A stretch of 64,000 nucleotides of DNA from an uncultured Hungatella sp. (GTDB lineage: Bacteria > Bacillota > Clostridia > Lachnospirales > Lachnospiraceae): assembly GCA_910585645.1 (NCBI GenBank), contig CAJUFP010000001.1, positions 45,785 through 109,784 of the forward strand, given 5' to 3'. The notes under the pieces are model-generated. The model did no database searches. It saw nothing but the letters and a program-made list of their open reading frames with translations, and had not been told where the DNA came from. Position 1 is the stretch's first letter; each line of letters begins with the position of its first letter. Of the stretch, positions 43,856 to 52,748 are shown in pieces. The position numbers and the translations under genes were made by a program.

Positions 43856-43897
43856 AAGCGTGGCGCCATCCAAATTCACATGGATGACGCCACGCTT
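43856..43897 (-). terminator. Terminator of the serine/DUF1015 operon
   Basis: A 16-bp stem with one mismatch (AAGCGTGGCG and CATCCA arms, 8-nt loop) followed on the minus strand by TTTTGTCTTTC. It ends the long amino-acid biosynthesis run. Confidence 0.7.
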
Positions 43898-43918
43898 CTC
43901 ACAAACAAAAATGGAATT

Positions 43919-43978
43919 CTAACGATCTTGATTGTTTTGCGGCAACGTCGCCGGAATTGCCCGCTCTCTATTACTCAT
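43919..43978 (-). CDS. Possible 19-aa small ORF before the operon terminator
   Basis: ATG at 43978 follows GAGGAAATGGTT and encodes MSNRERAIPATLPQNNQDR, ending 22 nt before the terminator stem. It lies about 70 nt behind DUF1015. The good ribosome binding site is the only support; no family is recognised. Confidence 0.3.
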   Translation of the reverse strand: MSNRERAIPATLPQNNQDR

Positions 43979-44048
43979 AACCATTTCCTCTCTTTATGCC
44001 CCTTTTTCTAAAGGCTCTCTTACAAACAGAACCCCTTTCTCCATCTCT

Positions 44049-45296
44049 TCATAACCGATGAATAAAGATCCCGCTCCTCAGCTTCGGCTCAAACCACGTA
44101 GACTTAGGCGGCATCAGCATCCCCGCGTCGGCCACTGCGAACAATTCCTGAATAGAAGTGGGATACATGGAAAATGCCACAGCCATGTCCTCCTTCACCC
44201 GCCGCTCCAATTCCTTTAGTCCCCGGATTCCGCCTATAAAATCAATCCGCTTGTCCACTCTGGGGTCACCGATCCCCAGCACAGGCCCCAGAAGATAATC
44301 CTGGAGCAAAGACACATCCAGGCCCTTCACCGGATCACTGGTAAGAAGACTGTCTTTTATTTTCAGAAGATACCATTCACCCCCTATATACATGCCGAAA
44401 GTTCCTTTTTCCCCTGGTGCATAAGGCTGGACTCCCACCTTTGCCACATCAAAATTTTCATGGACTGCCGTAAAAAATTTTTCCATGGACAATCCGTTTA
44501 GATCTCTGACTACCCGGTTATATGGCATAATCATCAGCTGGTCCTCCGGAAACAGGACGGAAAGAAAATAGTTATAAGGTTCATCTCCTGTGGCAGCTTC
44601 CCCTTTCCTTTCCCGCTGTTCTCTCAGCCGCAGCCCTACCTTCACAGCTGAAGCCGCCCGATGATGTCCATCTGCAATATATGTTGCAGGGACCTGCTCA
44701 AATGCATCCTCAATCTCTTTGATCTGCCCCTGGTCTGCAATCCTCCACACTTTATGACCGATTCCGTCTCCGGAAACAAACTCATACAGAGGCTCGTCCT
44801 CCATAACCTGTTCCATAATCCCTGCCAACGTGTCATTCCGGCGGTACGCCAGGAAAATGGGGCCGGTGTGGGCACCTGTCACCTCCACATGGCGGATTCG
44901 GTCAAGCTCCTTGTCCTCCCTGGTGTTCTCATGCTTTTTGATAACGCCGTTTACATAGTCGTCCACTGAAGAGCAGGCCACGATTCCCGTCTGGCTCCGG
45001 CCGTTCATGGTCAGCCGGTAGAGATAGTAACAGGCCTCCTTATCCGTCACAAAGGTTCCGTCCTCAATCCTGGCATCCAAAAGCTCTCTGGCCTTCTGGT
45101 ACACCCGTTCATCGTAGGTGTCCACCTCATCCCCAAACTGAGTCTCCGCCCTGTCAATGTTCAGAAACGAAAGGGGATTTTCCTTCACTGCCTCACAAGC
45201 TTCCTTCCGGCTGTACACATCATAGGGCAATGCCGCCACTTTTGAGACCACAGACACGTCCGGCCTGATGCAGACAAATGGTTTCACCGTCGCCAT
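44049..45296 (-). CDS. DUF1015 protein in serine biosynthesis operon
   Basis: A 415-aa cytoplasmic protein of DUF1015, recognisable by VKPFVCIRPD, AALPYDVYSRKEA, SFLNIDRAE, KKHENTREDKELDR and YIADGHHRAASAV (DGHHR at 209-213). The DGHHR motif recalls the ParB/sulfiredoxin nucleotide-binding fold, which also includes free-serine kinases such as SerK and SbnI. It follows serC and serA, while no phosphoserine phosphatase gene is present. A role in serine or phosphoserine metabolism is therefore plausible, but this is inference from context and motif. The gap to serA (187 bp) contains tandem repeats. Confidence 0.88.
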   Translation of the reverse strand: MATVKPFVCIRPDVSVVSKVAALPYDVYSRKEACEAVKENPLSFLNIDRAETQFGDEVDTYDERVYQKARELLDARIEDGTFVTDKEACYYLYRLTMNGRSQTGIVACSSVDDYVNGVIKKHENTREDKELDRIRHVEVTGAHTGPIFLAYRRNDTLAGIMEQVMEDEPLYEFVSGDGIGHKVWRIADQGQIKEIEDAFEQVPATYIADGHHRAASAVKVGLRLREQRERKGEAATGDEPYNYFLSVLFPEDQLMIMPYNRVVRDLNGLSMEKFFTAVHENFDVAKVGVQPYAPGEKGTFGMYIGGEWYLLKIKDSLLTSDPVKGLDVSLLQDYLLGPVLGIGDPRVDKRIDFIGGIRGLKELERRVKEDMAVAFSMYPTSIQELFAVADAGMLMPPKSTWFEPKLRSGIFIHRL

Positions 45297-45427
45297 AATA
45301 TACTTCCTCCCTTAAAAATCAGGGGAACCACAGGTATACTCTGCAGCTCCCCTTTTTCTCTGACTTCTTATTTCACGTAATCACTACTTTCAAATAAACA
45401 CTGCATGTTTGCACGATCGGCGTGATG

Positions 45428-45484
45428 AATACGCAGACCTGTGTGAACCGTTCCTATCTGAACCGTTCCTGTCTGAACCGCTCC
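45428..45484 (+). repeat. Three 15-nt tandem repeats downstream of serA
   Basis: Three near-identical units of the form TCTGAACCGTTCCTG run up to the serA stop codon, preceded by CGCAGACCTGTG. A related block (GCGCAGACCTGTCTGAACTGTTC) occurs beside the ilvD stop near 49590, so this is a dispersed intergenic motif. Confidence 0.6.
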
Positions 45485-46647
45485 TACTTCACCACTCTGA
45501 CTCTGCACACCCCGTCAATGCTGCTCAGCTTCTCAATCACACTGTCGTCAACCGCATTCTCCAAATCCAGCAGCGTATAAGCAAACTTATCCTTACTCTT
45601 GTTGGTCATATCGGAGATGTTCACCCCGGCGGCTGCCAGAGTCCCTGTCACCTGGCCGATCATGTTGGGAATGTTCTTGTGGAACACTGCCACACGGCTG
45701 GCCATGCGGCACACGCCCATATCGCAGGCCGGGAAGTTGACCGAATTGCGGATATTGCCGTTTTCCAGGTAATCCATCAGCTCTTTAACCGCCATCTTTG
45801 CGCAGTTGTCCTCAGACTCCTCCGTGGAGGCTCCCAGGTGGGGAATGGCGATGGCGCCCTTCATGTTTACGGACTTGGGATTGGGGAAGTCCGTCACATA
45901 CCGACTCACTTTTCCGCTTTCCAGGGCTGCTGCCATGGCGTCGTCATTGACCAGCAGGTCTCTGGCAAAGTTCAGCACCACCACGCCGTCCTTCATCTTG
46001 CCGATGGTCTCCTCATTGACCATCCCCTTGGTTGCGTCCATAAGGGGAACGTGGAGGGTGATATAGTCGCACTCCTCATAAATGCTGTCAACGGATGTGA
46101 TGTGTTTTACATCCCTGGACAGCATCCAGGCGGCATTGACAGAGATAAAGGGGTCGTACCCGTAGACTTCCATGCCAAGGGCAGCCGCGGCGTTGGCCAC
46201 CTCCGCGCCGATGGCGCCCAGGCCGATGACGCCCAGCTTCTTGCCCTTGATCTCGCATCCGGCGAAATCCTTCTTGCCTTTTTCCACGGTCTTTGCGATA
46301 TTGGGGTCGTCCTTAATCCCCTGGCACCACTGAATGCCGCCTACCACGTCCCGGGAGGCCAGAAAAAGCCCGGCCAGAACCAGCTCCTTCACGCCGTTGG
46401 CATTGGCCCCCGGAGTGTTGAACACCACGATGCCTTTCTCGGCGCAGGAGTCCAGGGGGATGTTGTTCACCCCGGCTCCGGCCCTGGCTATGGCCAGAAG
46501 GCTCTTCGGCATCTCCAGGTCATGCATGGAGCCGCTGCGCACCAGCACGCCCTGGGCCTGGTCAAAGGAATCGGTCATGGTGTATTCGTCGGTAAACAGA
46601 TCGGTTCCGCATTTGGAAATATTGTTGATGCAATGGATTGTTCTCAT
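45484..46647 (-). CDS. serA: D-3-phosphoglycerate dehydrogenase
   Basis: First step of serine synthesis: 3-phosphoglycerate to 3-phosphohydroxypyruvate with NAD. The 387-aa enzyme has the Rossmann motif GLGAIGAEVANAAAALG, the catalytic region ITLHVPL...FARDLLVN and IPHLGASTEESEDNCA, and a C-terminal ACT domain (about 315-387; NMIGQVTGTLAAAGVNISDM) for feedback sensing. It lacks the extra intervening domain of long SerA forms. The ATG overlaps the serC stop by 4 nt. Confidence 0.95.
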   Translation of the reverse strand: MRTIHCINNISKCGTDLFTDEYTMTDSFDQAQGVLVRSGSMHDLEMPKSLLAIARAGAGVNNIPLDSCAEKGIVVFNTPGANANGVKELVLAGLFLASRDVVGGIQWCQGIKDDPNIAKTVEKGKKDFAGCEIKGKKLGVIGLGAIGAEVANAAAALGMEVYGYDPFISVNAAWMLSRDVKHITSVDSIYEECDYITLHVPLMDATKGMVNEETIGKMKDGVVVLNFARDLLVNDDAMAAALESGKVSRYVTDFPNPKSVNMKGAIAIPHLGASTEESEDNCAKMAVKELMDYLENGNIRNSVNFPACDMGVCRMASRVAVFHKNIPNMIGQVTGTLAAAGVNISDMTNKSKDKFAYTLLDLENAVDDSVIEKLSSIDGVCRVRVVK

Positions 46648-47729
46648 GCCTTGTGTGCCTCCTCAAACTCTTTCATAAATGCCACCAGCTTCTCCACGCC
46701 CTCCATCGGCATAGCGTTGTAGATGCTGGCTCTCATGCCGCCTACGCTGCGGTGGCCTTTCAGGTTCACAAACCCGGCCGCGGCGGCCTCCTTTACAAAC
46801 AGCGCGTCTAATCCTTCGTCCCCTGTGACGAAAGGCACGTTCATGAGGGACCGGTCCTCCTTGACCACAGTGCCTTTAAACAGGCTGCTGCTGTCCAGGA
46901 AATCGTAAAGGATTTTGGCTTTCTTTTCATTGTACTCCTTCATGGCCGCCAGGCCGCCTTTTGCTTTCAGCCACTTAAATACCTTGCCGCAGATATAGAT
47001 GCCGTAGGCAGGAGGCGTATTGTACAGGGATTTGGCGTCTGCGTGAATCTTGTACTGGCACATGGTAGGCGTTCCGGGAAGCACGTCCTCTGTAATCAGA
47101 TCTTCCCTGATAATGACGATCACCACGCCTGCGGGCCCGATGTTCTTCTGAACGCCGCCGTACATGATGCCGTATTTTGTCACATCCACCGGCTCGGACA
47201 GAAAGCAGGAGGACACGTCCGCCACCAGAGTTTTCCCCTTGGTGTTGGGCAGCTCCTTAAATTTCGTGCCGTAGATGGTGTTGTTCTCACAGATATACAC
47301 ATAGTCCGCATCCTCGGAAATGGGCAGATCGGAACAGTCCGGAATATAGCTGAAGGTTTTATCCTCGCTGGATGCCACCGCATTGGCTTTGCCGTACTTC
47401 TGGGCCTCCTTAAATGCCTTCTTGGCCCACTGGCCTGTGATAATGTAATCTGCCACTTTGTTTTTCATAAGGTTCTGCGGAATCATGGAAAACTGCAGAT
47501 GGGCTCCCCCCTGCAAAAACAGCACCTTGTAGTTGTCGGGAATGCTTAACAGTTCCCGAAGGTCTGCCTCCGCCTCCTGAATAATGGTTTCGTATACCTT
47601 AGAGCGGTGTGACATCTCCATCACCGACATCCCGCTGCCCTTGTAATCCAGCATCTCTTCTGCTGCTTCTTTTAATACTTCCTCCGGCAATACCGCCGGC
47701 CCTGCTGAGAAATTGTACACTCTGCTCAT
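46644..47729 (-). CDS. serC: Phosphoserine aminotransferase
   Basis: Second step of serine synthesis and also used for pyridoxal phosphate synthesis. The 361-aa PLP enzyme starts VYNFSAGPAVLPEEVLKEAAEEML. It keeps GSGMSVMEMSHRSKVYETI, LFLQGGAHLQFSMIPQNL, the PLP Asp in VADVSSCFLSEPVDV and the Schiff-base Lys in YGGVQKNIGPAG. Only 28 bp separate it from ilvB, so the serine genes are probably read from the branched-chain operon as well. Confidence 0.97.
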   Translation of the reverse strand: MSRVYNFSAGPAVLPEEVLKEAAEEMLDYKGSGMSVMEMSHRSKVYETIIQEAEADLRELLSIPDNYKVLFLQGGAHLQFSMIPQNLMKNKVADYIITGQWAKKAFKEAQKYGKANAVASSEDKTFSYIPDCSDLPISEDADYVYICENNTIYGTKFKELPNTKGKTLVADVSSCFLSEPVDVTKYGIMYGGVQKNIGPAGVVIVIIREDLITEDVLPGTPTMCQYKIHADAKSLYNTPPAYGIYICGKVFKWLKAKGGLAAMKEYNEKKAKILYDFLDSSSLFKGTVVKEDRSLMNVPFVTGDEGLDALFVKEAAAAGFVNLKGHRSVGGMRASIYNAMPMEGVEKLVAFMKEFEEAHKA

Positions 47730-47757
47730 ACCTTGTTCCCCACTCTCCTCTGAATTT

Positions 47758-49437
47758 TTATATCTTTAAATCTTTATCGTCAAATGCGTCCGAAATAGCC
47801 GCACCTGGAGATACCATCGGAAATACCTTGTCGTCACAGTGAATCTGACAGTCGATGACCACCGGAATGTCAAGCTCCATGGCTTCTTTCAGCGCAGCCT
47901 GCAGCTCCTCTCTGCCTGTGACCCGGTAGGCCTTGGCGCCCATGGCCTCAGCCACCTTCACAAAATCCACATGGTCATTCAATATGGTATGTGAATACCG
48001 CTTGCCGTAGAACAGGGTCTGCCACTGGCGGACCATTCCCAGCACGTGGTTGTTTACCACCACCTGGATCACCGGGATGTTGTACCTGGTGGCTGTGGCG
48101 ATCTCGTTCATGTTCATGCGGAAACACCCGTCCCCGGCAATGTTGAACACTTTTTTGTCTTTCCGCCCCATCTTGGCCCCGATGGCCGCCCCCAGGCCGT
48201 AGCCCATGGTGCCCAGGCCGCCGGAGGTGAGAAGGGTGCGGGAATTTTTATATTTGTAATACTGGGCTGCCCACATCTGATGCTGGCCCACCTCGGTTAC
48301 GATGATGGCGTCCCCCTGGGTGGCCTCATAGATGGCTTCCACCACAGCCGGCCCTGTAAGCACGTCTTTGTTGTAGCTTAAGGGGTACATGTCTTTGAGC
48401 CTTTCGATGTGGTTGACCCACTCGTCATGGTTCTGAGGGTCCAGGCGGGCGTTGATCTTTCTTAAAATGATTTTCAAATCGCCGATCACGCTGGCGTCGG
48501 TCCGGATGTTCTTGTTTATCTCCGCCGGGTCAATGTCCAACTGGAGAATCCTGGCGTTTTTGGCAAATTTGGCGGTGTTGCCGGTGACGCGGTCGCTGAA
48601 CCTGGCTCCTACCACGATCAGCAGATCGCATTCCGTGATGCCGAAGTTGGACGCCTTGGTGCCGTGCATGCCCACCATGCCGGTGTACAGCTCATGGGTG
48701 CCGTCAAATGCCCCCTTGCCCATAAGGGTGTCCCCCACAGGCCCGTGGACCTTTCCGGCAAAGATTCGCACCTCGTCTGCCGCGTCGGCCAGATTGGCTC
48801 CGCCGCCTACCAGGATAAAGGGCTTTTCGGCGTTTTTGATCATCATCAGAGCCAGCTCAATGTCCTCGTCCTCAATGGTGTCGGTCTGCCTTTCCACCGG
48901 CTCCGGAGCCTGGTACTCGTAGTCATAGGAATTGGCGGTCACGTCTTTTGTGATGTCCACCAGCACCGGGCCCGGACGGCCGGACTTGGCGATGACAAAG
49001 GCGCGGCGGATCACCGAAGCCAGCTTGGTAATGTCTTTTACGATGAAATTGTACTTGGTAATGGGCATGGTCACCCCGGCTATGTCGATCTCCTGGAAGC
49101 TGTCTCTTCCAAGAAGGCTTACGCCCACGTTGCAGGTTATGGCCACCACGGGAATGGAGTCCATATAGGCTGTGGCGATTCCGGTCACCAGGTTGGTGGC
49201 TCCGGGACCTGACGTGGCAAGGCACACGCCCACTTTTCCCGTGGCCCTGGCGTACCCGTCCGCCGCATGGGCCGCGCCCTGCTCGTGGGAGGTGAGAATA
49301 TGGGTGATCTCGTCCTGATGTTTATATAAAGCGTCGTAAATATTCAGAATGGAACCTCCGGGATACCCGAACACCGTATCCACGCCCTGTTCTTTCAGGC
49401 ATTCCACTACAATCTCCGCTCCAGTCAAAATCTGCAT
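47758..49437 (-). CDS. ilvB: Acetolactate synthase, large subunit
   Basis: ThDP/FAD enzyme for the first common step of valine, leucine and isoleucine synthesis, 559 aa from ATG 49437 (AAGGAG upstream, MQILTGAEI start). Conserved parts: GYPGGSILNIYDAL, the ThDP-activating Glu in SHEQGAAHAADGYARATG, GRPGPVLVDITKDV, FSDRVTGN and the ThDP site GDGCFRMNMNEIATATRYN with QVVVNN. No ilvN regulatory subunit gene adjoins. It sits between ilvD and serC. Confidence 0.95.
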   Translation of the reverse strand: MQILTGAEIVVECLKEQGVDTVFGYPGGSILNIYDALYKHQDEITHILTSHEQGAAHAADGYARATGKVGVCLATSGPGATNLVTGIATAYMDSIPVVAITCNVGVSLLGRDSFQEIDIAGVTMPITKYNFIVKDITKLASVIRRAFVIAKSGRPGPVLVDITKDVTANSYDYEYQAPEPVERQTDTIEDEDIELALMMIKNAEKPFILVGGGANLADAADEVRIFAGKVHGPVGDTLMGKGAFDGTHELYTGMVGMHGTKASNFGITECDLLIVVGARFSDRVTGNTAKFAKNARILQLDIDPAEINKNIRTDASVIGDLKIILRKINARLDPQNHDEWVNHIERLKDMYPLSYNKDVLTGPAVVEAIYEATQGDAIIVTEVGQHQMWAAQYYKYKNSRTLLTSGGLGTMGYGLGAAIGAKMGRKDKKVFNIAGDGCFRMNMNEIATATRYNIPVIQVVVNNHVLGMVRQWQTLFYGKRYSHTILNDHVDFVKVAEAMGAKAYRVTGREELQAALKEAMELDIPVVIDCQIHCDDKVFPMVSPGAAISDAFDDKDLKI

Positions 49438-49452
49438 AGGTCTTTTCTCCTT

Positions 49453-49621
49453 ACTGTTCCGTTTGTCTGGGCACGCTAACAGTTCGGATACCCCTTGAAC
49501 TGTTACGCATCCGGCCAATTAGAACCGCCTTTGGCGATGGGCCGGATGCCTGCTGCCATTATGCTTTCCCACGGTCAGCGCGCTAAACGCGCAGACCTGT
49601 CTGAACTGTTCTGTTTGTCTG
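49453..49621. repeat. Hairpin-rich intergenic element with flanking direct repeats
   Basis: The ilvD-ilvB gap is bounded by direct repeats ACTGTTC[C/T]GTTTGTCTG (49453-49469 and 49605-49621, one mismatch). Inside are three inverted repeats: AACAGTTC/GAACTGTT (49478-49504), GCATCCGGCC/GGCCGGATGC (49507-49549, with inner CGCC/GGCG) and a short GCGCG/CGCGC. It contains no gene. It may be a small non-autonomous repeat element or an mRNA-stability structure. Confidence 0.55.
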
Positions 49622-51280
49622 TCAGTCTTCAAGAACCGCGCCTTTGTCCGCGCTGGTCACCAGCCTCCGATACCGTTTCAGATACCCGGAGACCTCCTTG
49701 GTCTTAGGCGTCCAGTTTGCCCGCCGCCTTGCCAGCTCTTCCTCAGACACCTCCATGTTGATGGTGTTGGCGTTGATGTCAATGGAGATCATATCTCCCT
49801 CTTCCACCAGGCCGATCGGTCCTCCGGCAGCCGCCTCCGGACAAACATGGCCGATGGATGCTCCTCTGGACGCGCCGCTGAACCGCCCGTCGGTAATCAG
49901 GGCCACAGAGGCTCCCAGACCCATTCCCGCAATGGCGGAGGTGGGATTTAACATCTCTCTCATGCCCGGGCCGCCTTTTGGCCCCTCATAGCGGATAACC
50001 ACCACGTCGCCTGCCACGATTTTCCCGCCTTTAATCGCGGAAATGGCGTCCTCCTCGCAGTCAAAGACTCTGGCCGGTCCCTGGTGCTTTAACATCTCGG
50101 GAACCACTGCGGACCGCTTAACCACGCAGGAATCCGGGGCTAAGTTGCCCCGCAGAACGGCGATTCCTCCGGTCTTTGAGTAGGGATTCTCCACCGGGCG
50201 GATTACCTGGGGATTCTTATTGACACATCCTTTTATGTTCTCCCCCACCGTCTTGCCGGTGACGGTCATGCAGTCCAGATTCAGAAGCCCCAGCTTTGCA
50301 ATCTCGTTCATCACCGCGTAGATGCCGCCTGCCTCGTTTAAGTCCTCCATGTAGGTGGGGCCTGCAGGGGCAAGGTGGCACAGGTTCGGGGTCTTTGCGC
50401 TGATGTCATTGGCAATATCCACATTTAAGTCCACCCCTGCTTCATGGGCGATGGCCGGAAGATGGAGCATGCTGTTGGTGCTGCACCCAAGGGCCATATC
50501 CATGGTCAGGGCATTGGTGAAGGCTTCTTTTGTCATAATGTCTTTGGGACAGATATTTCTTTTTAACATGTCCATTACTGCCATACCCGCCTTTTTGGCC
50601 AGGCGGATTCTCTCGGAGTACACGGCGGGAATGGTGCCGTTGCCCGGAAGTCCCATGCCCAGAACTTCCGTGAGGCAGTTCATGCTGTTGGCTGTGTACA
50701 TGCCGGAGCAGGAACCGCAGGTGGGACAGACTTTGCACTCAAATTCTTCCACGTCTTCCGCGGTCATGGTCCCGGCCGCGTAAGAGCCTACAGCCTCGAA
50801 CATGCTGGAGAGACTTCTCTTTTCGCCTTTTACCCTGCCTGCCAGCATGGGGCCGCCGCTTACAAATACGGTGGGGATATTGAGGCGGGCCGCTGCCATC
50901 AGAAGGCCGGGCACGTTTTTGTCACAGTTTGGAACCATGACCAGGGCGTCGAACTGGTGGGCTATGGCCATGCATTCGGTGGAGTCGGCGATCAGGTCCC
51001 TGGTGACCAGGGAGTATTTCATGCCTTCGTGTCCCATGGCGATGCCGTCGCACACGGCGATGGCCGGGAACACGATGGGGGTTCCCTCTGCCATGGAGAC
51101 GCCCTGTTTTACGGCTTCCACGATTTTGTCCAGATTCATATGGCCCGGAACGATCTCATTGTAAGAGCTGACCACGCCTACAAGGGGCCTTGCCAGTTCT
51201 TCTTCTGTCAGTCCCAGGGCGCGGAAAAGGGAGCGGGCCGGCGCCTGCTGCATCCCTGATTTTGCGTTATCACTTCTCAT
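49622..51280 (-). CDS. ilvD: Dihydroxy-acid dehydratase
   Basis: Fe-S dehydratase of branched-chain amino acid synthesis, 552 aa. Cluster cysteines are visible in VPNCDKNVPGLLMA and CPTCGSCSGMYTANSMNCL; further hallmarks are LGLTEEELARPLVGVVSSYNEIVPGHMNLD, DMALGCSTNSMLHLPAIAHEAG and the C-terminal ITDGRFSGASRGASIGHVCPEA. It lies between leuB and ilvB with a 115-bp gap to leuB. Confidence 0.97.
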   Translation of the reverse strand: MRSDNAKSGMQQAPARSLFRALGLTEEELARPLVGVVSSYNEIVPGHMNLDKIVEAVKQGVSMAEGTPIVFPAIAVCDGIAMGHEGMKYSLVTRDLIADSTECMAIAHQFDALVMVPNCDKNVPGLLMAAARLNIPTVFVSGGPMLAGRVKGEKRSLSSMFEAVGSYAAGTMTAEDVEEFECKVCPTCGSCSGMYTANSMNCLTEVLGMGLPGNGTIPAVYSERIRLAKKAGMAVMDMLKRNICPKDIMTKEAFTNALTMDMALGCSTNSMLHLPAIAHEAGVDLNVDIANDISAKTPNLCHLAPAGPTYMEDLNEAGGIYAVMNEIAKLGLLNLDCMTVTGKTVGENIKGCVNKNPQVIRPVENPYSKTGGIAVLRGNLAPDSCVVKRSAVVPEMLKHQGPARVFDCEEDAISAIKGGKIVAGDVVVIRYEGPKGGPGMREMLNPTSAIAGMGLGASVALITDGRFSGASRGASIGHVCPEAAAGGPIGLVEEGDMISIDINANTINMEVSEEELARRRANWTPKTKEVSGYLKRYRRLVTSADKGAVLED

Positions 51281-51395
51281 GATGATTCCCTCCTTGTGTT
51301 GGCCGGCATGTACACGGCGGTTTCCGCTTTTATGCCTGCGTCCTTCTTTTGGGTGTATTTTGTGTGTTTTGTGTGCGTTTTGTGTATCTTCTGCT

Positions 51396-52487
51396 CTATA
51401 AACTGGTTATGTTTTCCGCGATCCTATCTCCCATCTCTGCAGTTCCCACCTTTTTGCAGCCTTTGGCGTAAATGTCGGTTGTGCGGTATCCTTCGGTTAA
51501 TACCTTCTGCACGGATGTTTCGATGGCAGCCGCCTCTTTGTCCAGGTCAAAGGAGTACCGAAGCATCATGGCCGCTGACAGGATGGTGGCAATGGGGTTG
51601 GCAATGTCTTTGCCGGCAATGTCCGGCGCGGAGCCGTGGCTGGGCTCGTACAGGCCGAATTTGGTCTCGTTAAGGCTGGCGGAGGACAGCATGCCAATGG
51701 ACCCGGTGATCATGCTGGCTTCGTCGGACAAAATGTCTCCGAACATGTTCTCCGTGAGAATCACGTCGAACTGGCCGGGATTCATCACCAACTGCATGGC
51801 GCAGTTGTCCACCAGCATATGGCTTAACTCCACATCCGGGTAGTCTTTTGCCACTTCTTCCACAACTTTTCTCCACAGCCTGGAGGAGTCCAGCACATTG
51901 GCCTTGTCTACGCTTGTGACTTTTTTCCTTCTCTTCCTGGCGATGTCAAAGGCTTTGACCGCAATCCTGCGGATTTCGTTTTCGTTGTATGTAAGGGTAT
52001 CCACAGCGGTCATGACTCCGTCTACCTGGCTGGTATGGCGTTCGCCAAAGTACAGGCCGCCGGTCAGTTCCCTCATGATGACCATGTCAAATCCGTCTCC
52101 GATGATCTCTTTTTTCAGGGGACAGGCTTCTGCCAGCTCCCTGTATAAGTAGGCCGGACGGATATTGGCAAAAAGATTAAGGCCTTTTCGAATGGCAAGG
52201 AGTCCTGCCTCCGGCCGCAGATTGGGAGCCACGTCATACCAGCGGGAGTTTCCCACGTCCCCTCCGACGGCTCCCAGGAGCACGGCGTCGCTTTTCCTTG
52301 CGGTCTCAAGGGCCTCTTCTGTCAGCGGAACCCCCCAGGCGTCAATGGAACACCCGCCCATGAGGATCTCTGTGTAGTGAAACTTATGTCCGAATACCTG
52401 TCCTGTTTTGTCAAGAACTTTGCGCGCTTCCCTCACGATCTCCGGCCCGATGCCGTCTCCCGGAATCGTAACAATCCTGCAATCCAT
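51396..52487 (-). CDS. leuB: 3-isopropylmalate dehydrogenase
   Basis: NAD-dependent oxidative decarboxylation in leucine synthesis, 363 aa from ATG 52487 (GGAGAAAAAGG upstream; IVTIPGDGIGPEI directly after). Motifs: LLGAVGG, MRELTGGLYFGERH, VTSVDKANVLDSSRLWR, HMLVDNCAMQLV and GSAPDIAGKDIANPIATI. It heads the branched-chain/serine gene run; leuA and leuCD are not in the window. Confidence 0.96.
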   Translation of the reverse strand: MDCRIVTIPGDGIGPEIVREARKVLDKTGQVFGHKFHYTEILMGGCSIDAWGVPLTEEALETARKSDAVLLGAVGGDVGNSRWYDVAPNLRPEAGLLAIRKGLNLFANIRPAYLYRELAEACPLKKEIIGDGFDMVIMRELTGGLYFGERHTSQVDGVMTAVDTLTYNENEIRRIAVKAFDIARKRRKKVTSVDKANVLDSSRLWRKVVEEVAKDYPDVELSHMLVDNCAMQLVMNPGQFDVILTENMFGDILSDEASMITGSIGMLSSASLNETKFGLYEPSHGSAPDIAGKDIANPIATILSAAMMLRYSFDLDKEAAAIETSVQKVLTEGYRTTDIYAKGCKKVGTAEMGDRIAENITSL

Positions 52488-52532
52488 GTCCTTTTTCTCT
52501 CCCTTTTTGTCGTTCTTCAACTGTTTCTCTCC

Positions 52533-52561
52533 ATCATATATCATTTGGGGAGATATTTCAA
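52533..52561 (-). promoter_or_regulatory. leuB promoter
   Basis: Minus strand TTGAAA (52556-52561), 17-nt spacer, TATGAT (52533-52538), about 45 nt before the leuB start. No room remains for a T-box or leader attenuator. Confidence 0.6.
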
Positions 52562-52664
52562 GAATCCTTGCAAAATTATTCTAAAGTTATTTGGAATTTT
52601 TGGTATAACTTGGTGTTATGGGGCGGGATGGGGGATGGAAATGGATGAAAAGCAGAGGGGTTTC

Positions 52665-52693
52665 TTGATTTTTTCGGAATTTTCCGTATAATA
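52665..52693 (+). promoter_or_regulatory. Promoter of the YafQ toxin-antitoxin pair
   Basis: TTGATT (52665-52670), 17-nt spacer, TATAAT (52688-52693), ending 55 nt before the antitoxin start. Confidence 0.6.
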
Positions 52694-52748
52694 AACAGTA
52701 GGAAGATTGTTGACAGATTCAAATAAAAGGAAAGTGGGAATATAAATG

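Noticed and set aside
45409..46722. 437-codon plus-strand open frame
   Set aside because: Antisense to serA, whose catalytic and cofactor motifs are intact; the frame is His/Gly-rich without known motifs.
52545..52664. T-box or leucine attenuator before leuB
   Set aside because: The leuB promoter lies only about 45 nt from the start codon and no T-box sequence or leucine-rich leader peptide is present.
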